NCBI GenBank assembly: GCA_017555695.1
Contig: JAFZFX010000034.1
Location: forward strand, 1 to 40,908
DNA: 40,908 nt
Direction of reading: 5' to 3'
Source: Alistipes sp.
GTDB taxonomy: Bacteria > Bacteroidota > Bacteroidia > Bacteroidales > Rikenellaceae
This document shows positions 7,920 through 16,078 of the stretch, in pieces. How positions within the stretch are numbered: position 1 is the first letter of the stretch; each line of letters opens with the position of its first letter. The notes beneath the pieces were generated by a model. The model saw only the letters and a program-made list of their open reading frames with translations. It was not told the origin of the DNA and searched no databases. The translations under genes and the position numbers were made by a program.

Positions 7920-9059
7920 ATGAGGTTTAAGGATGTAATTGGACATGGGGCGTTGAAACGCCATTTGGCGGCGAGTATCGACTCGGGCCGTGTCAGCCAC
8001 GCACAGCTCTTCAGTGGTGCGGCAGGCACGGGCGCACTGCCTTTGGCTCTGGCCTATGCCCAGTATCTCAACTGCCAGAATCGCCAGGATGGCGACTCGT
8101 GTGGCGTCTGCCCTTCGTGCATCAAGATGGAGGCGTTGGCGCACCCCGACCTGCACTGCATCTTCCCCGTCAATAAGCAGGGTAAGAAGAGTGGCGAGGT
8201 GGTGCTGAGTGCCGACTTTATGCCGCTGTGGCGTGAGATGGTGAGCGAGAGTGGCGGTTACTTCTCGCGTCAGGAGTGGTACGACAGACTCGACTTGGGC
8301 AAGACCCTGCGTGGTATGATCTCGGCACGCGAGGCCGACGAGATTATCCGCCGCCTGCAGTTCAAGAGCTTCGAGTCGGAGTATAAGATAACCATCATCT
8401 GGCAGCCCGAGACTATGAATGAGGAGGCCGCCAACAAGATATTGAAGATTCTGGAGGAGCCGTGGGATAAGACGCTCTTTATCCTGGTTAGTGAGCGCAC
8501 CGACCTGCTGCTGCCGACCATCATCTCGCGTACGCAGGAGGTGGCTGTGCCACGCCTCACGATTGACGATTTGGTGGCTCTGGCCGAGGGTGGCGATAGG
8601 CAGCAGAACTACAACCTCGCACGCCTTGCCGCTGGCGATGTGTTGGAGTGGCGACGACTCACGGGCGGTGGCGAGGATGCCGTACGCAAGGAGTCGTTCG
8701 ATATGTTCTGCTCGCTGATGCGTCTGTCGTATAACGATAAGCATCTCGAGCTTATGGAGTGGGCCGACGAGGTGGCACAACTCTCGCGCGAGCAACAGCG
8801 CTCGATGCTGTGGCACGCGGCGCGCCTTTTGAGGGAGAGTTATATGCTGCACGCAGGCCTCGGAGAGATAAGCTACCTCTGGGGCGAGGAGGCCGCCTTC
8901 TGTAATAAGTTTGCGCCCTTCATCGGCAACCAGAATATCGAGTACCTGATTTCGGAGATCGAGAGCGCTATGCGCCAGGTGAGCCAGAACGGTAACTCGA
9001 GGATTATATTCACTCACTTCGCGCTGGCGGTGAGCAAGCAGATTAACCGCCTGAAGTAG
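7920..9059 (+). CDS. holB: DNA polymerase III delta-prime subunit (clamp loader)
   Basis: Subunit of the clamp loader that places the beta clamp on DNA. The 379-residue protein starts MRFKDVIGHGALKRHL, like other AAA+ clamp-loader subunits. The P-loop position reads GAAGTGALPLA (33-43) without the Lys-Thr needed for ATP binding, as expected for delta-prime. A zinc module follows with Cys52, Cys61, Cys64 and Cys67. The trans-acting Arg appears in PTIISRTQEV near residue 200, where DnaX has SRC. I chose the ATG at 7920; an upstream in-frame ATG at 7836 reads through the hairpin-repeat array and gives a low-complexity extension. It is followed after 5 nt by folK. Confidence 0.9.
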   Translation: MRFKDVIGHGALKRHLAASIDSGRVSHAQLFSGAAGTGALPLALAYAQYLNCQNRQDGDSCGVCPSCIKMEALAHPDLHCIFPVNKQGKKSGEVVLSADFMPLWREMVSESGGYFSRQEWYDRLDLGKTLRGMISAREADEIIRRLQFKSFESEYKITIIWQPETMNEEAANKILKILEEPWDKTLFILVSERTDLLLPTIISRTQEVAVPRLTIDDLVALAEGGDRQQNYNLARLAAGDVLEWRRLTGGGEDAVRKESFDMFCSLMRLSYNDKHLELMEWADEVAQLSREQQRSMLWHAARLLRESYMLHAGLGEISYLWGEEAAFCNKFAPFIGNQNIEYLISEIESAMRQVSQNGNSRIIFTHFALAVSKQINRLK

Positions 9060-9064
9060 TGCAG

Positions 9065-9580
9065 ATGGTAAAGGAACAACACCGCGTGGCACTGCTCACT
9101 GGCAGCAATGCGCCCGAGCGAGAGGCTATACTGCGCTTGACGGCAGAGCTTGTCGCCCAACATATAGGCACGGTGGAGCGCTCTTCGCAGATTCACGCCT
9201 CAGCGGCGTGGGGCTTCGAGTGCAATGACCCCTTCGCCAATCAGGCGCTGGTGGTGGTGACTACGCTCTCACCCGAGGAGGTACTCACGCAGGCACTCTC
9301 CATCGAGCAGATGGTGGGTCGCAACCGCGAGGCCGAGCTGAAGGAGAAGCAACTCACGGGACAGCGTTACGCCTCGAGGGTGGTGGATGTGGATGTGATT
9401 TTCTACGACGACCTGGTCGTTGAGAGCGAGCGTCTGACCCTGCCGCACAGGCTTATGCACGAACGCGAGTTCGTACTACGCCCCCTTCGGGAGGTGGCCG
9501 CCGAATGGCAACATCCCCTGCTAAAGCAGAGTGTCGAGCAGATGCTCCGAAAAGTAGAGGACAAAGAGAACAAGAATTAA
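9065..9580 (+). CDS. folK: 6-hydroxymethyl-dihydropterin pyrophosphokinase
   Basis: Transfers pyrophosphate from ATP to 6-hydroxymethyl-7,8-dihydropterin in folate synthesis. The 171-residue protein shows the HPPK signature: RYASRVVDVDVIFYDD with the metal-binding Asp pair near residues 114-116, followed by LPHRLMHEREFVLRPLREVA. The N-terminal nucleotide loop LTGSNAPEREAIL replaces the common LGSNLGDR sequence, so that part is divergent. The ATG at 9065 is preferred to an in-frame GTG overlapping the holB stop. It is translationally close to holB (5 nt). folE at 18741 supplies the first step of the same pathway. Confidence 0.92.
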   Translation: MVKEQHRVALLTGSNAPEREAILRLTAELVAQHIGTVERSSQIHASAAWGFECNDPFANQALVVVTTLSPEEVLTQALSIEQMVGRNREAELKEKQLTGQRYASRVVDVDVIFYDDLVVESERLTLPHRLMHEREFVLRPLREVAAEWQHPLLKQSVEQMLRKVEDKENKN

Positions 9581-9602
9581 AGAAGAAAAAATGTTATAAT
9601 AT

Positions 9603-9696
9603 GTCATTGCGAGGAGGACTTTAGTCCGACGCGGCAACTTCCTTGGTTGTGGTTATGTAGGAGATTCCCACAGTCGCTTTGCTCCTTCGGAATGAC
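9603..9696 (+). repeat. Family A repeat copy 3 (short form)
   Basis: The ends are GTCATTGCGAG and CGGAATGAC. The left hairpin is GGACT/AGTCC; the right half uses the CAGTCGC...CTCC version. It fills the gap between folK and the next operon. Confidence 0.8.
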
Positions 9697-9729
9697 AGCT
9701 TTAACAACATTAAAAACATATAGAAAACT

Positions 9730-10398
9730 ATGAAAAAAATATCGACCTGCGTCGTCTGCTGTATGGCCGTGTTGCTGCTGCAGGGATGCTTCAAGGATGT
9801 GGTAAACTATACGCAGTTCCAGGCTGCCGTCTTCAACCAGACGGAGTCGGGTGGTGAGTTCACGCCCGCTGTGGAGCTGGAGTCCTACGCCTACTATGTC
9901 GATACCCTGGAGTGGAAGATAGCCTCTTACGAGGATGCTGTGGCACGCCGCCTTACGAATAAGCTCACGGGCAAGACCCTCACCGAGCCCGATGTGGTGG
10001 GCGAGTTCAACCCCGCCGAGGAGTACCAGCTCTCGATAAAGATTGAGAGCCCCACCTCGATGTTGGTGGTGGTGAACCCCACGATGAAGCTCTACGCCTA
10101 CCGCAAGTACACGCTGCCCGTCAATCTGCCGTCGGTGCTGGCCAAGCTCTATATGGCCTCGTGGCGCAAGTCGCACAACGCCTCGGGCTGGTGGGTAGTG
10201 AACGACTTTTACGCTCCGCCCACACCCACCGAGCCTACTCCCCCCGCCGACGAGGAAGAGGAGGAGCCAGAGGTGCCAACACCCCCTGCCGAGGACGAAG
10301 ATACTCCCGCCGAGGATAACGAAACCCCTCCTGCCGAGGATGATGGCGAGGCAGACGAGCCAACAGAGAACGAAGACAACGACAATAACTTACGATAG
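9730..10398 (+). CDS. Lipoprotein with acidic proline-rich tail
   Basis: A 222-residue predicted lipoprotein with signal MKKISTCVVCCMAVLLLQGC (lipid-bearing Cys20). Residues 21 to about 160 form a compact domain (DVVNYTQFQAAVFNQTESGG at its start) of no recognised family. The last 60 residues are almost only Pro, Glu, Asp, Thr and Ala, with repeated PPAED/TPPAE units and runs of Glu. It probably forms an extended, strongly negative linker or metal-binding tail outside the membrane. It starts an apparent operon with the Ig-like lipoprotein (22-nt gap) and the beta-barrel protein. Tail length could vary by slippage between the repeats. Confidence 0.75.
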   Translation: MKKISTCVVCCMAVLLLQGCFKDVVNYTQFQAAVFNQTESGGEFTPAVELESYAYYVDTLEWKIASYEDAVARRLTNKLTGKTLTEPDVVGEFNPAEEYQLSIKIESPTSMLVVVNPTMKLYAYRKYTLPVNLPSVLAKLYMASWRKSHNASGWWVVNDFYAPPTPTEPTPPADEEEEEPEVPTPPAEDEDTPAEDNETPPAEDDGEADEPTENEDNDNNLR

Positions 10399-10420
10399 AT
10401 AAAACGCCTACACTGTTAAG

Positions 10421-12541
10421 ATGAATAACAAAGTGAAAACATACAACACACCCTCATCCAGCTCTACCCGCTGGCTCACGGCGGCCGTGGTGCTGCTCTT
10501 TACGGGTGCATTTTTCAGCCGCTGCGCCTCGGTCGGCACACCCAACGGAGGCCCATACGACACCTTGCCGCCCGTGGTTACACATCTTTCGCCGATGGAT
10601 CTCACCACCAACTTCAAGAGCAACAAGGTGACATTTATGTTCAACGAGTATGTGCAGCTGAAGAACCAGCAGAAGGAGGTCTATACCTCGCCCGCAATGA
10701 AGAAGAAGCCCCTGCTCACGCTGCGTGGCAAGAACCTTCTCATCGAGTTGCGTGACGACTCTTTGTTGCCCAACACCACCTACTCTATCGAGTTGGGCTC
10801 GGCCGTTGCCGACAACAACGAGGGTAACATCATCCACGGCCTTCGCTATGTCTTCTCGACAGGCGACAGAATCGACTCGATGTTTATGTCGGGCTACACC
10901 GAGGATAGCCAGATGGCCGACTCATTGGGCAAGACATTCATCTACTTCTTCGAGGCCGACTCGGTGGAGACACCCGTCGAGTATGACTCTACGATGTTCA
11001 AGTACAAACCTTCGAAGATTGCACGCTCGGCTACCAACGGTATCTTCATCGCGCAGAACCTCAAGCCCGTGAACTATCGTGTCTATGCCTTCTTCGACAG
11101 CAACGACAACCAGACCTACGAGCCCTCGATTGACAAGATTGGCTTCCTCGACGAGACCTACAATCCCGCTCAGATGCCTGGCTTCGCCATCTGGTACGAC
11201 TCTGTGCGCCGTTACCACTCGGCCGACCCACAGCTCTACTTCCGTATGTTCACCGATGTGAGCTTCAGCCGTCAGAACCTCAACGAGCAGAGCCGTCCCG
11301 AGCAGCATAAGGTGCTGTTGCAGTTTGGCGCTGCACGCCCCGAGATACGCTCTATTCTCTTCGATAGCATACCTGCCGAGGATATCATCGTCGAGCCGCT
11401 GACCATAGGTCGCGACACGCTGGCCTTGTGGCTCAAGCGACCCTCGGAGTCGCTGCCCGACACACTGCGAGGCAAAATCACATATATGAAGCACGACTCG
11501 CTGCGCCGTCTGCAGGAGGTGACCGAGGATTTGAAGGTGTCGTGGCGCCGTGTCGAGAGCCGCGAGGAGGAGCGCGAGCGTGAACGCCTCGAGCGCGAGA
11601 AGCGCAAGGCCGAAGAGAGTGGCAAGGAGTGGATTGAGCCGCCCCGCCCCTCGAAGTTCCGCTTCGTGGACTTCAAGAAGACAGCCGAGGTAAACCCCGA
11701 AAAGGACTACGCGCTGGAGTTCGCCACACCGCTTACCAAGTTCGACTCTACGGCCATCGAGTTGCGTTCGTGGAGTGAGAAGGGCGACACCATCCGCGAG
11801 AAGATACACTTCATCCCCGACTCACTGAGCGTCCGCAAGTGGTTGCTGCGTGCCAAGTGGGAGCCTACACGCAAGTACCGACTCTTCATCCCTACCGATG
11901 CGCTGGCCGACATCCAGGGCGAGGGCAACGACTCGCTGCAGGCCGACCTCACCGTAGCCGACAAGGATAAGTACGCCACACTGATGCTCAATGTGGTGCC
12001 GCGAGTTGAGAGCGCCCGCTACATCGTGCAGATTGTGAACGACCAGAACGCGGTGCTGCACGAAATCAAGGACCTCACGGCTGGCACCCACAAGATTGAG
12101 TATGTGCCCGCAGGCGATATGCGTATGCGCATCATCGAGGACCTGAACGCCAACGGCCGTTGGGATTCGGGTAATATGGTCGAGCGCCGTCAGGGCGAGC
12201 GTGCCGAGATTTACAAGAACGACAAGGAGGAGGAGATATTCACCACCAAGACGGGCTGGGAGTTCGACATCACCCTCGATATGGGTCGATTGTTCGCCCC
12301 CGTCACTATGGAGCAACTCATCGAGCGATTAGACAAGCGCGAGGCGGCACGACTGCTCAAGGCCGAGGAGGAGCGTCGCGAGCGCGAGGCCAAGGATAAG
12401 AAGGGCAAGGATAGCCACGGCCACTCGTCAGGCGGTATAATGGGCGGCTCGGGCGGCCTTGGCGGAATGATGGGCGGCGCAGGTGGCCTCGGAGGCATGA
12501 TGGGCGGCGCAGGCGGCGGAATGATGGGCACACGCCGTTAG
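10421..12541 (+). CDS. Ig-like (Big_5-type) lipoprotein with Gly/Met-rich tail
   Basis: A 706-residue envelope protein. A signal near residues 18-34 ends FFSRC, and the following ASVGTPNGGPYDTLPPVV matches the start of a conserved Bacteroidetes lipoprotein family (SC-x-GTPEGGPxDxxPP). A bacterial Ig-like domain covers about residues 45-140 (VTFMFNEYV, NTTYSIELG). The middle is predicted beta with a charged coiled segment near 380-410 (EEREREREREKRKAEE-like). The C-terminus has another charged helix and then tandem GGLGGMMGGAG units. The role is unknown; homologues lie beside outer-membrane genes, and the downstream neighbour here is a beta-barrel. The lipobox is imperfect (Arg before Cys), so anchoring is likely but unproven. 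Confidence 0.75.
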   Translation: MNNKVKTYNTPSSSSTRWLTAAVVLLFTGAFFSRCASVGTPNGGPYDTLPPVVTHLSPMDLTTNFKSNKVTFMFNEYVQLKNQQKEVYTSPAMKKKPLLTLRGKNLLIELRDDSLLPNTTYSIELGSAVADNNEGNIIHGLRYVFSTGDRIDSMFMSGYTEDSQMADSLGKTFIYFFEADSVETPVEYDSTMFKYKPSKIARSATNGIFIAQNLKPVNYRVYAFFDSNDNQTYEPSIDKIGFLDETYNPAQMPGFAIWYDSVRRYHSADPQLYFRMFTDVSFSRQNLNEQSRPEQHKVLLQFGAARPEIRSILFDSIPAEDIIVEPLTIGRDTLALWLKRPSESLPDTLRGKITYMKHDSLRRLQEVTEDLKVSWRRVESREEERERERLEREKRKAEESGKEWIEPPRPSKFRFVDFKKTAEVNPEKDYALEFATPLTKFDSTAIELRSWSEKGDTIREKIHFIPDSLSVRKWLLRAKWEPTRKYRLFIPTDALADIQGEGNDSLQADLTVADKDKYATLMLNVVPRVESARYIVQIVNDQNAVLHEIKDLTAGTHKIEYVPAGDMRMRIIEDLNANGRWDSGNMVERRQGERAEIYKNDKEEEIFTTKTGWEFDITLDMGRLFAPVTMEQLIERLDKREAARLLKAEEERREREAKDKKGKDSHGHSSGGIMGGSGGLGGMMGGAGGLGGMMGGAGGGMMGTRR

Positions 12542-12559
12542 TTTAGGAAAAGGAAAACA

Positions 12560-13396
12560 ATGAAAAAAATGAAGATAAACAGACTACTTTTAGCACTGCT
12601 GACCCTGCTTATGGCGGGCGCGCAGAGTGCGATGGCACAACATACGATTGGACTCTTTGGCGGTTTGGGTACGGCTACGGCCCGCTTTATGCCCGTGCAG
12701 GAGACCAAGTCGATTTTCGGCTGTGGCGACGCTGGTATTTCGTGGCGTTACTACTCGCTGCCCCGATTTGTGGGTGCTGTGGGTGCCGACATCGAGTTCC
12801 TGCAGCGAGGCTTCTCGTATGGTTACACTTACGACACCGTAATCGACGAAAATGGCGTCGAGCAGCGCGACTACTCATACTTCACGCGCCGTCTTAACTC
12901 TATTATGGTGCCCCTGGTCTGGCAGCCGCACGCCTACCTAGCGAAGAACCACATCCGTGTCTATCTCGAGGCGGCCATCACCTTCTCCTACAACTTTGGC
13001 GGAGGCTACGAGTACGACGACAGCGACCTGAGCGGCCGCTACGACTGGCGCCTGGAACGCGACAACCGCATCAACTACGGCCTTGCGGGCGGTGGCGGTG
13101 TGGCTCTGCTCTTTGGCCGATATGAGTTGGGAGTTCGTGCGCGCTACTACTACGGCTACGCCGACCTGATGCGTAATATGAACAAGTATTACGACAACGC
13201 CACCGACGGCCCCGAAAACCCCTTCCGACTGACGCCTATGCGCTCGCCGCTGGACAACTTCACGCTGGCCGTGACGCTGGCCTACCGCTTCAACAAGGAG
13301 GGCTTCACCGCCTGGACCTACAAGCCCGCGCGACAGAAGCGCAACCGCGACTTCCAATTCTCGCACAAGGGCGACTCACAGTTGCGTAACCACTAA
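12560..13396 (+). CDS. Outer-membrane beta-barrel protein (PorT-like family)
   Basis: A 278-residue protein with signal peptide ending SAMA-Q (cleavage near residue 27) and a body of alternating hydrophobic and aromatic strands rich in Gly and Tyr (HTIGLFGGLGTATARF, GRYELGVRARYYYGYADL). This is the pattern of small 8-10-stranded outer-membrane barrels annotated as PorT family or porin family in Bacteroidetes. It follows the Ig-like lipoprotein by 18 nt and precedes rbfA by 35 nt. It ends in a non-aromatic tail (QLRNH), with the likely final strand earlier at LAVTLAYRF. A specific role in type IX secretion (true PorT) cannot be claimed. Confidence 0.72.
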   Translation: MKKMKINRLLLALLTLLMAGAQSAMAQHTIGLFGGLGTATARFMPVQETKSIFGCGDAGISWRYYSLPRFVGAVGADIEFLQRGFSYGYTYDTVIDENGVEQRDYSYFTRRLNSIMVPLVWQPHAYLAKNHIRVYLEAAITFSYNFGGGYEYDDSDLSGRYDWRLERDNRINYGLAGGGGVALLFGRYELGVRARYYYGYADLMRNMNKYYDNATDGPENPFRLTPMRSPLDNFTLAVTLAYRFNKEGFTAWTYKPARQKRNRDFQFSHKGDSQLRNH

Positions 13397-13431
13397 AATC
13401 AAAGGATAAAAACAAAAAAACATACAAAACT

Positions 13432-13779
13432 ATGGAGACAACACAGACCACAAGACAACAGAAGATTGCGCGCCAGATTCAGCGCGACATTGCCGAGATT
13501 TTGCAGAAGGAGGGTAAGGCCATCGTCAGCGGCTCGCTCGTTACGGTTACCACCGTACATGTGTCGCCCGACTTGGCTTATGTGAAGGCTTACTTCAGCA
13601 TCTTCCCCTTCGAGCGTAGCGAGGAGGTGATGAAGTCACTCGACGAGAACAACTGGTTCATCCGCCGCGAGTTGGGCCGCCGTTGCCGCAACCAGCTGAA
13701 GATTGTTCCCGAGTTGCAGTTCTTCCTCGACGACTCGCTGGAGTACATCAAGAACATCGACACCCTGCTGAAGGAGTAA
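13432..13779 (+). CDS. rbfA: 30S ribosome-binding factor A
   Basis: RbfA binds immature 30S subunits and is needed for 16S rRNA 5'-end processing, especially in the cold. The 115-residue protein has the normal length and the KH-type fold signature: RQQKIARQIQRDIAEIL at the N-terminus, VTVTTVHVSPDLAYVKAYFSIF in the middle and IVPELQFFLDDSLEYIKNIDTLL at the end. It stands after the envelope operon and before the LolC/E-like permease, separated from the permease by a half copy of repeat family A. Confidence 0.95.
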   Translation: METTQTTRQQKIARQIQRDIAEILQKEGKAIVSGSLVTVTTVHVSPDLAYVKAYFSIFPFERSEEVMKSLDENNWFIRRELGRRCRNQLKIVPELQFFLDDSLEYIKNIDTLLKE

Positions 13780-13814
13780 CAGGATTTTTATCAGTCATTC
13801 GAGAGACCATAACT

Positions 13815-13864
13815 GTCATTACGAGAGCCGTTAGGCTCGTGGTAATCTCCTACTTTGCAAAATG
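13815..13864 (+). repeat. Family A repeat copy 4 (left half only)
   Basis: Only the left half is present: GTCATTACGAGAGCC with its GGCTC partner, then GGTAATCTCC. A degenerate GTCATTCGAGAG start lies just upstream at about 13796. It lies between rbfA and the permease. Confidence 0.7.
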
Positions 13865-13892
13865 AGTTAATAAAAACAACACCACAGGGTTA

Positions 13893-15101
13893 ATGAATCT
13901 CCGATACTTCATAGCGGGACGATATATCCGTTCACGAAACTCACACTCGGTAATCAACCACATATCGAGGGTGAGCATCGTCGCTATGGCTATGCCCGTG
14001 GCGGCCATCATCGTGCTGCTGGCCATCTTCAATGGTCTCGAGAGCCGTGTCAAGGCGCTCTATAAGGCCATCGATGCCGACATCACCATCTCGGCTGCCG
14101 AGGGTACGACCTTCCCTATCGAACTTCTCGACCGCCAAGCACTGATGGGCGTCGAGGGTGTGGAGTCGCTCTCGCTGACCCTGCAGCAGGGCGCAATGGT
14201 CGAGGCCGAGGGTCGCAGGAGCATCATCAACCTCAAGGGCGTGGACTCGGCATATAGCCAGACGCTCGACATCGCCGACCAGATACTGTCGGGCGAGTGG
14301 TTTACCGAGCGTGACGAGAGCGACTTTATGGTCGCCTCACTCAGCGTAATGCAGGAGCTGGGTATGGGTCAGAGTTCGCTGGGCGAGAAGGTGAGCCTCT
14401 ACGCCATCAACCGAAGCCAATTCTCGTCGCTGCTACCCATTGGTGGCTACACGCGTATGGATGCCCCCGTGGTGGGACTCTTTGCGCTGAACGAATCGAA
14501 CAACTCGCTGGTGGTGACATCGTTGCGTGCCGCACAAAAGCTCTTCAACTACCCCGACCGCGCCTCAACCGTCGAACTGCGCCTGAAAGATGGTGCCGAC
14601 CTAAGGCGCGTGGCCGCCAATCTGAAGGCCGTGGTGGGTGAAGAGTTCAAGGTGCTGACCCGCTACGAGAGCAACTCGCTCTACAGATTGATGGCGCTCG
14701 AGAAGTGGGGCGTCTTTGCGGTGGCGGCGCTGGTGATGCTCATCGCCTCGCTATCGATTGTCGGCACGCTGATTATGGTCATCATCGACAAGCGCGACGA
14801 CATAGCCACGCTACGCACGCTGGGTCTTCGCACGCAGGCCATTGCCCGCATCTTCACGGGTGAGGGTTACCTGATGACACTCGCAGGACTCGTGATTGGA
14901 CTCGCGATTGGCCTTGCGCTCACGCTCGTGCAGCAGTATATGGGTATCGTCAGACTCAACGCCTCGTCGATAGGCATCGACGCCTATCCCGTCGAGTTGC
15001 AGTGGGCCGATGTGGTGCTGACGGTAGTGGTATATAGCCTGCTGGCCTTTGCGATTGTGAACCTGACGGTCAGAGCTACACTGAAACACCAGACGAAATA
15101 G
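13893..15101 (+). CDS. LolC/LolE-like ABC transporter permease
   Basis: A 402-residue inner-membrane permease with the FtsX/MacB layout: one helix near residues 25-50 (SIVAMAMPVAAIIVLLAIFNGLE), a long periplasmic domain to about 265, then three helices (about 270-295, 320-350, 365-390). The opening FIAGRYIRSRNSHSVINHISRVSI is very like LolC/LolE, which release lipoproteins from the inner membrane to LolA. No LolD-type ATPase gene lies beside it here, so its partner is elsewhere. It is followed after 26 nt by the DUF4296 lipoprotein. The family is firm; the lipoprotein-release role is inferred and a different ABC3-type exporter is possible. Confidence 0.85.
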   Translation: MNLRYFIAGRYIRSRNSHSVINHISRVSIVAMAMPVAAIIVLLAIFNGLESRVKALYKAIDADITISAAEGTTFPIELLDRQALMGVEGVESLSLTLQQGAMVEAEGRRSIINLKGVDSAYSQTLDIADQILSGEWFTERDESDFMVASLSVMQELGMGQSSLGEKVSLYAINRSQFSSLLPIGGYTRMDAPVVGLFALNESNNSLVVTSLRAAQKLFNYPDRASTVELRLKDGADLRRVAANLKAVVGEEFKVLTRYESNSLYRLMALEKWGVFAVAALVMLIASLSIVGTLIMVIIDKRDDIATLRTLGLRTQAIARIFTGEGYLMTLAGLVIGLAIGLALTLVQQYMGIVRLNASSIGIDAYPVELQWADVVLTVVVYSLLAFAIVNLTVRATLKHQTK

Positions 15102-15127
15102 AAAAAACGAATAACAATTATAATTTG

Positions 15128-16003
15128 ATGAAACGACTCACTTACCTAATAGTAGCACTTATGATGGGTGTTGTGGGCTGCAACAAGCCCAAGGTCATCT
15201 CCGACAGAGAGCTGAGCCTCATCTTCCACGATGCTATGCTGACCAACTCCTACATCAAGAATGTGGCAGTTACGAAGTCCGACTCGGTGAATATCTACGA
15301 GCCCATCCTGGCCTCGTATGGCTACACCGTAGAGGATTTGCAATATACGCTGGTGAACTTCTCACGCCGTAAGTCGGCCCGCCTGAGCGATGTGGCCGAG
15401 GAGATGATTCTCCGACTGGAGCGCGAGGCTATGGTGCTGCAACATCAGGTATCTATTCTCGACACCATCGACAATGTGGCGCGCCGCCACTTCACACAGC
15501 ATCTGCTGGACAAGAGCAACATTAAGGTCACCAAGGATGCCGACTCGCTGATGCTCCGCTTCGACATACCCATCGTCGGCCCTGGCGACTACCGCTTCGA
15601 GTGTAGTTACACGCTCGATTCGTTGGACAAGACCACAGGCCGCCGCTACCATATCGACTGGTTGCGTCAGGACTCCACCACCAACCTCGCAGGTTCGGGT
15701 AGCCTGACCCAGGGCACAGATCGCACATTCAACCACACCTATACGGTGCGCGAGACGGACAAGAGCCTCGGCTTCATCCTCTCGCTCGACTATGTGCAGG
15801 AGCGCAAGGTGCAGAAGGGTCGCCCCAGCATCGTGAAGAACAAGCGCAACACGCCCCGCATCACCGTAGAGAATGTGAAGGTGATATATACACCCGCCGC
15901 CGCACAGAGCGTAGAGCGACTCTACAAGGAGCAACTCGATGCCCGCATCTGGTCCGACACGCTGATTCAGGCCATCGAGCAGAAGCAAACGGCAACAAAC
16001 TAA
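15128..16003 (+). CDS. DUF4296-type lipoprotein
   Basis: A 292-residue lipoprotein with signal ending GVVGC (lipid-bearing Cys18) and mature start NKPKVISDRELSLIFHDAML, the usual opening of DUF4296 proteins (a Bacteroidetes family with a helical N-terminal domain). YGYTVEDLQYTLVNF at about 60-75 and the following long helices fit that domain. The second half is mostly beta and less typical. NKPK lacks the acidic surface-export signal, so a periplasmic location is likely. ATG at 15128 is preferred to the TTG just before it. It lies after the LolC/E-like permease and before the amidohydrolase. Function unknown. Confidence 0.72.
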   Translation: MKRLTYLIVALMMGVVGCNKPKVISDRELSLIFHDAMLTNSYIKNVAVTKSDSVNIYEPILASYGYTVEDLQYTLVNFSRRKSARLSDVAEEMILRLEREAMVLQHQVSILDTIDNVARRHFTQHLLDKSNIKVTKDADSLMLRFDIPIVGPGDYRFECSYTLDSLDKTTGRRYHIDWLRQDSTTNLAGSGSLTQGTDRTFNHTYTVRETDKSLGFILSLDYVQERKVQKGRPSIVKNKRNTPRITVENVKVIYTPAAAQSVERLYKEQLDARIWSDTLIQAIEQKQTATN

Positions 16004-16030
16004 TTTTTCATTTAGCAGTAAACTAATTAA

Positions 16031-16078
16031 GTGGTAGCAAAGTAATTAATAAAAGTGGTAGTAACCTAATTAATAAAA
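16031..16078. repeat. 24-bp tandem repeat abutting the amidohydrolase start codon
   Basis: Two copies of a 24-nt unit, GTGGTAG-AA--TAATTAATAAAA, lie at 16031-16054 and 16055-16078 and differ at three bases. A shortened third copy precedes them at about 16012-16030. The second copy ends at the base before the ATG at 16079. Confidence 0.8.

Noticed and set aside
7818-9092. A 424-codon open frame on the minus strand across holB
   Set aside because: It mirrors the GC-rich codon use of holB, has no signal or domain, and is rich in Leu, His and Arg as shadow frames are. holB and folK are clearly the coding strand.
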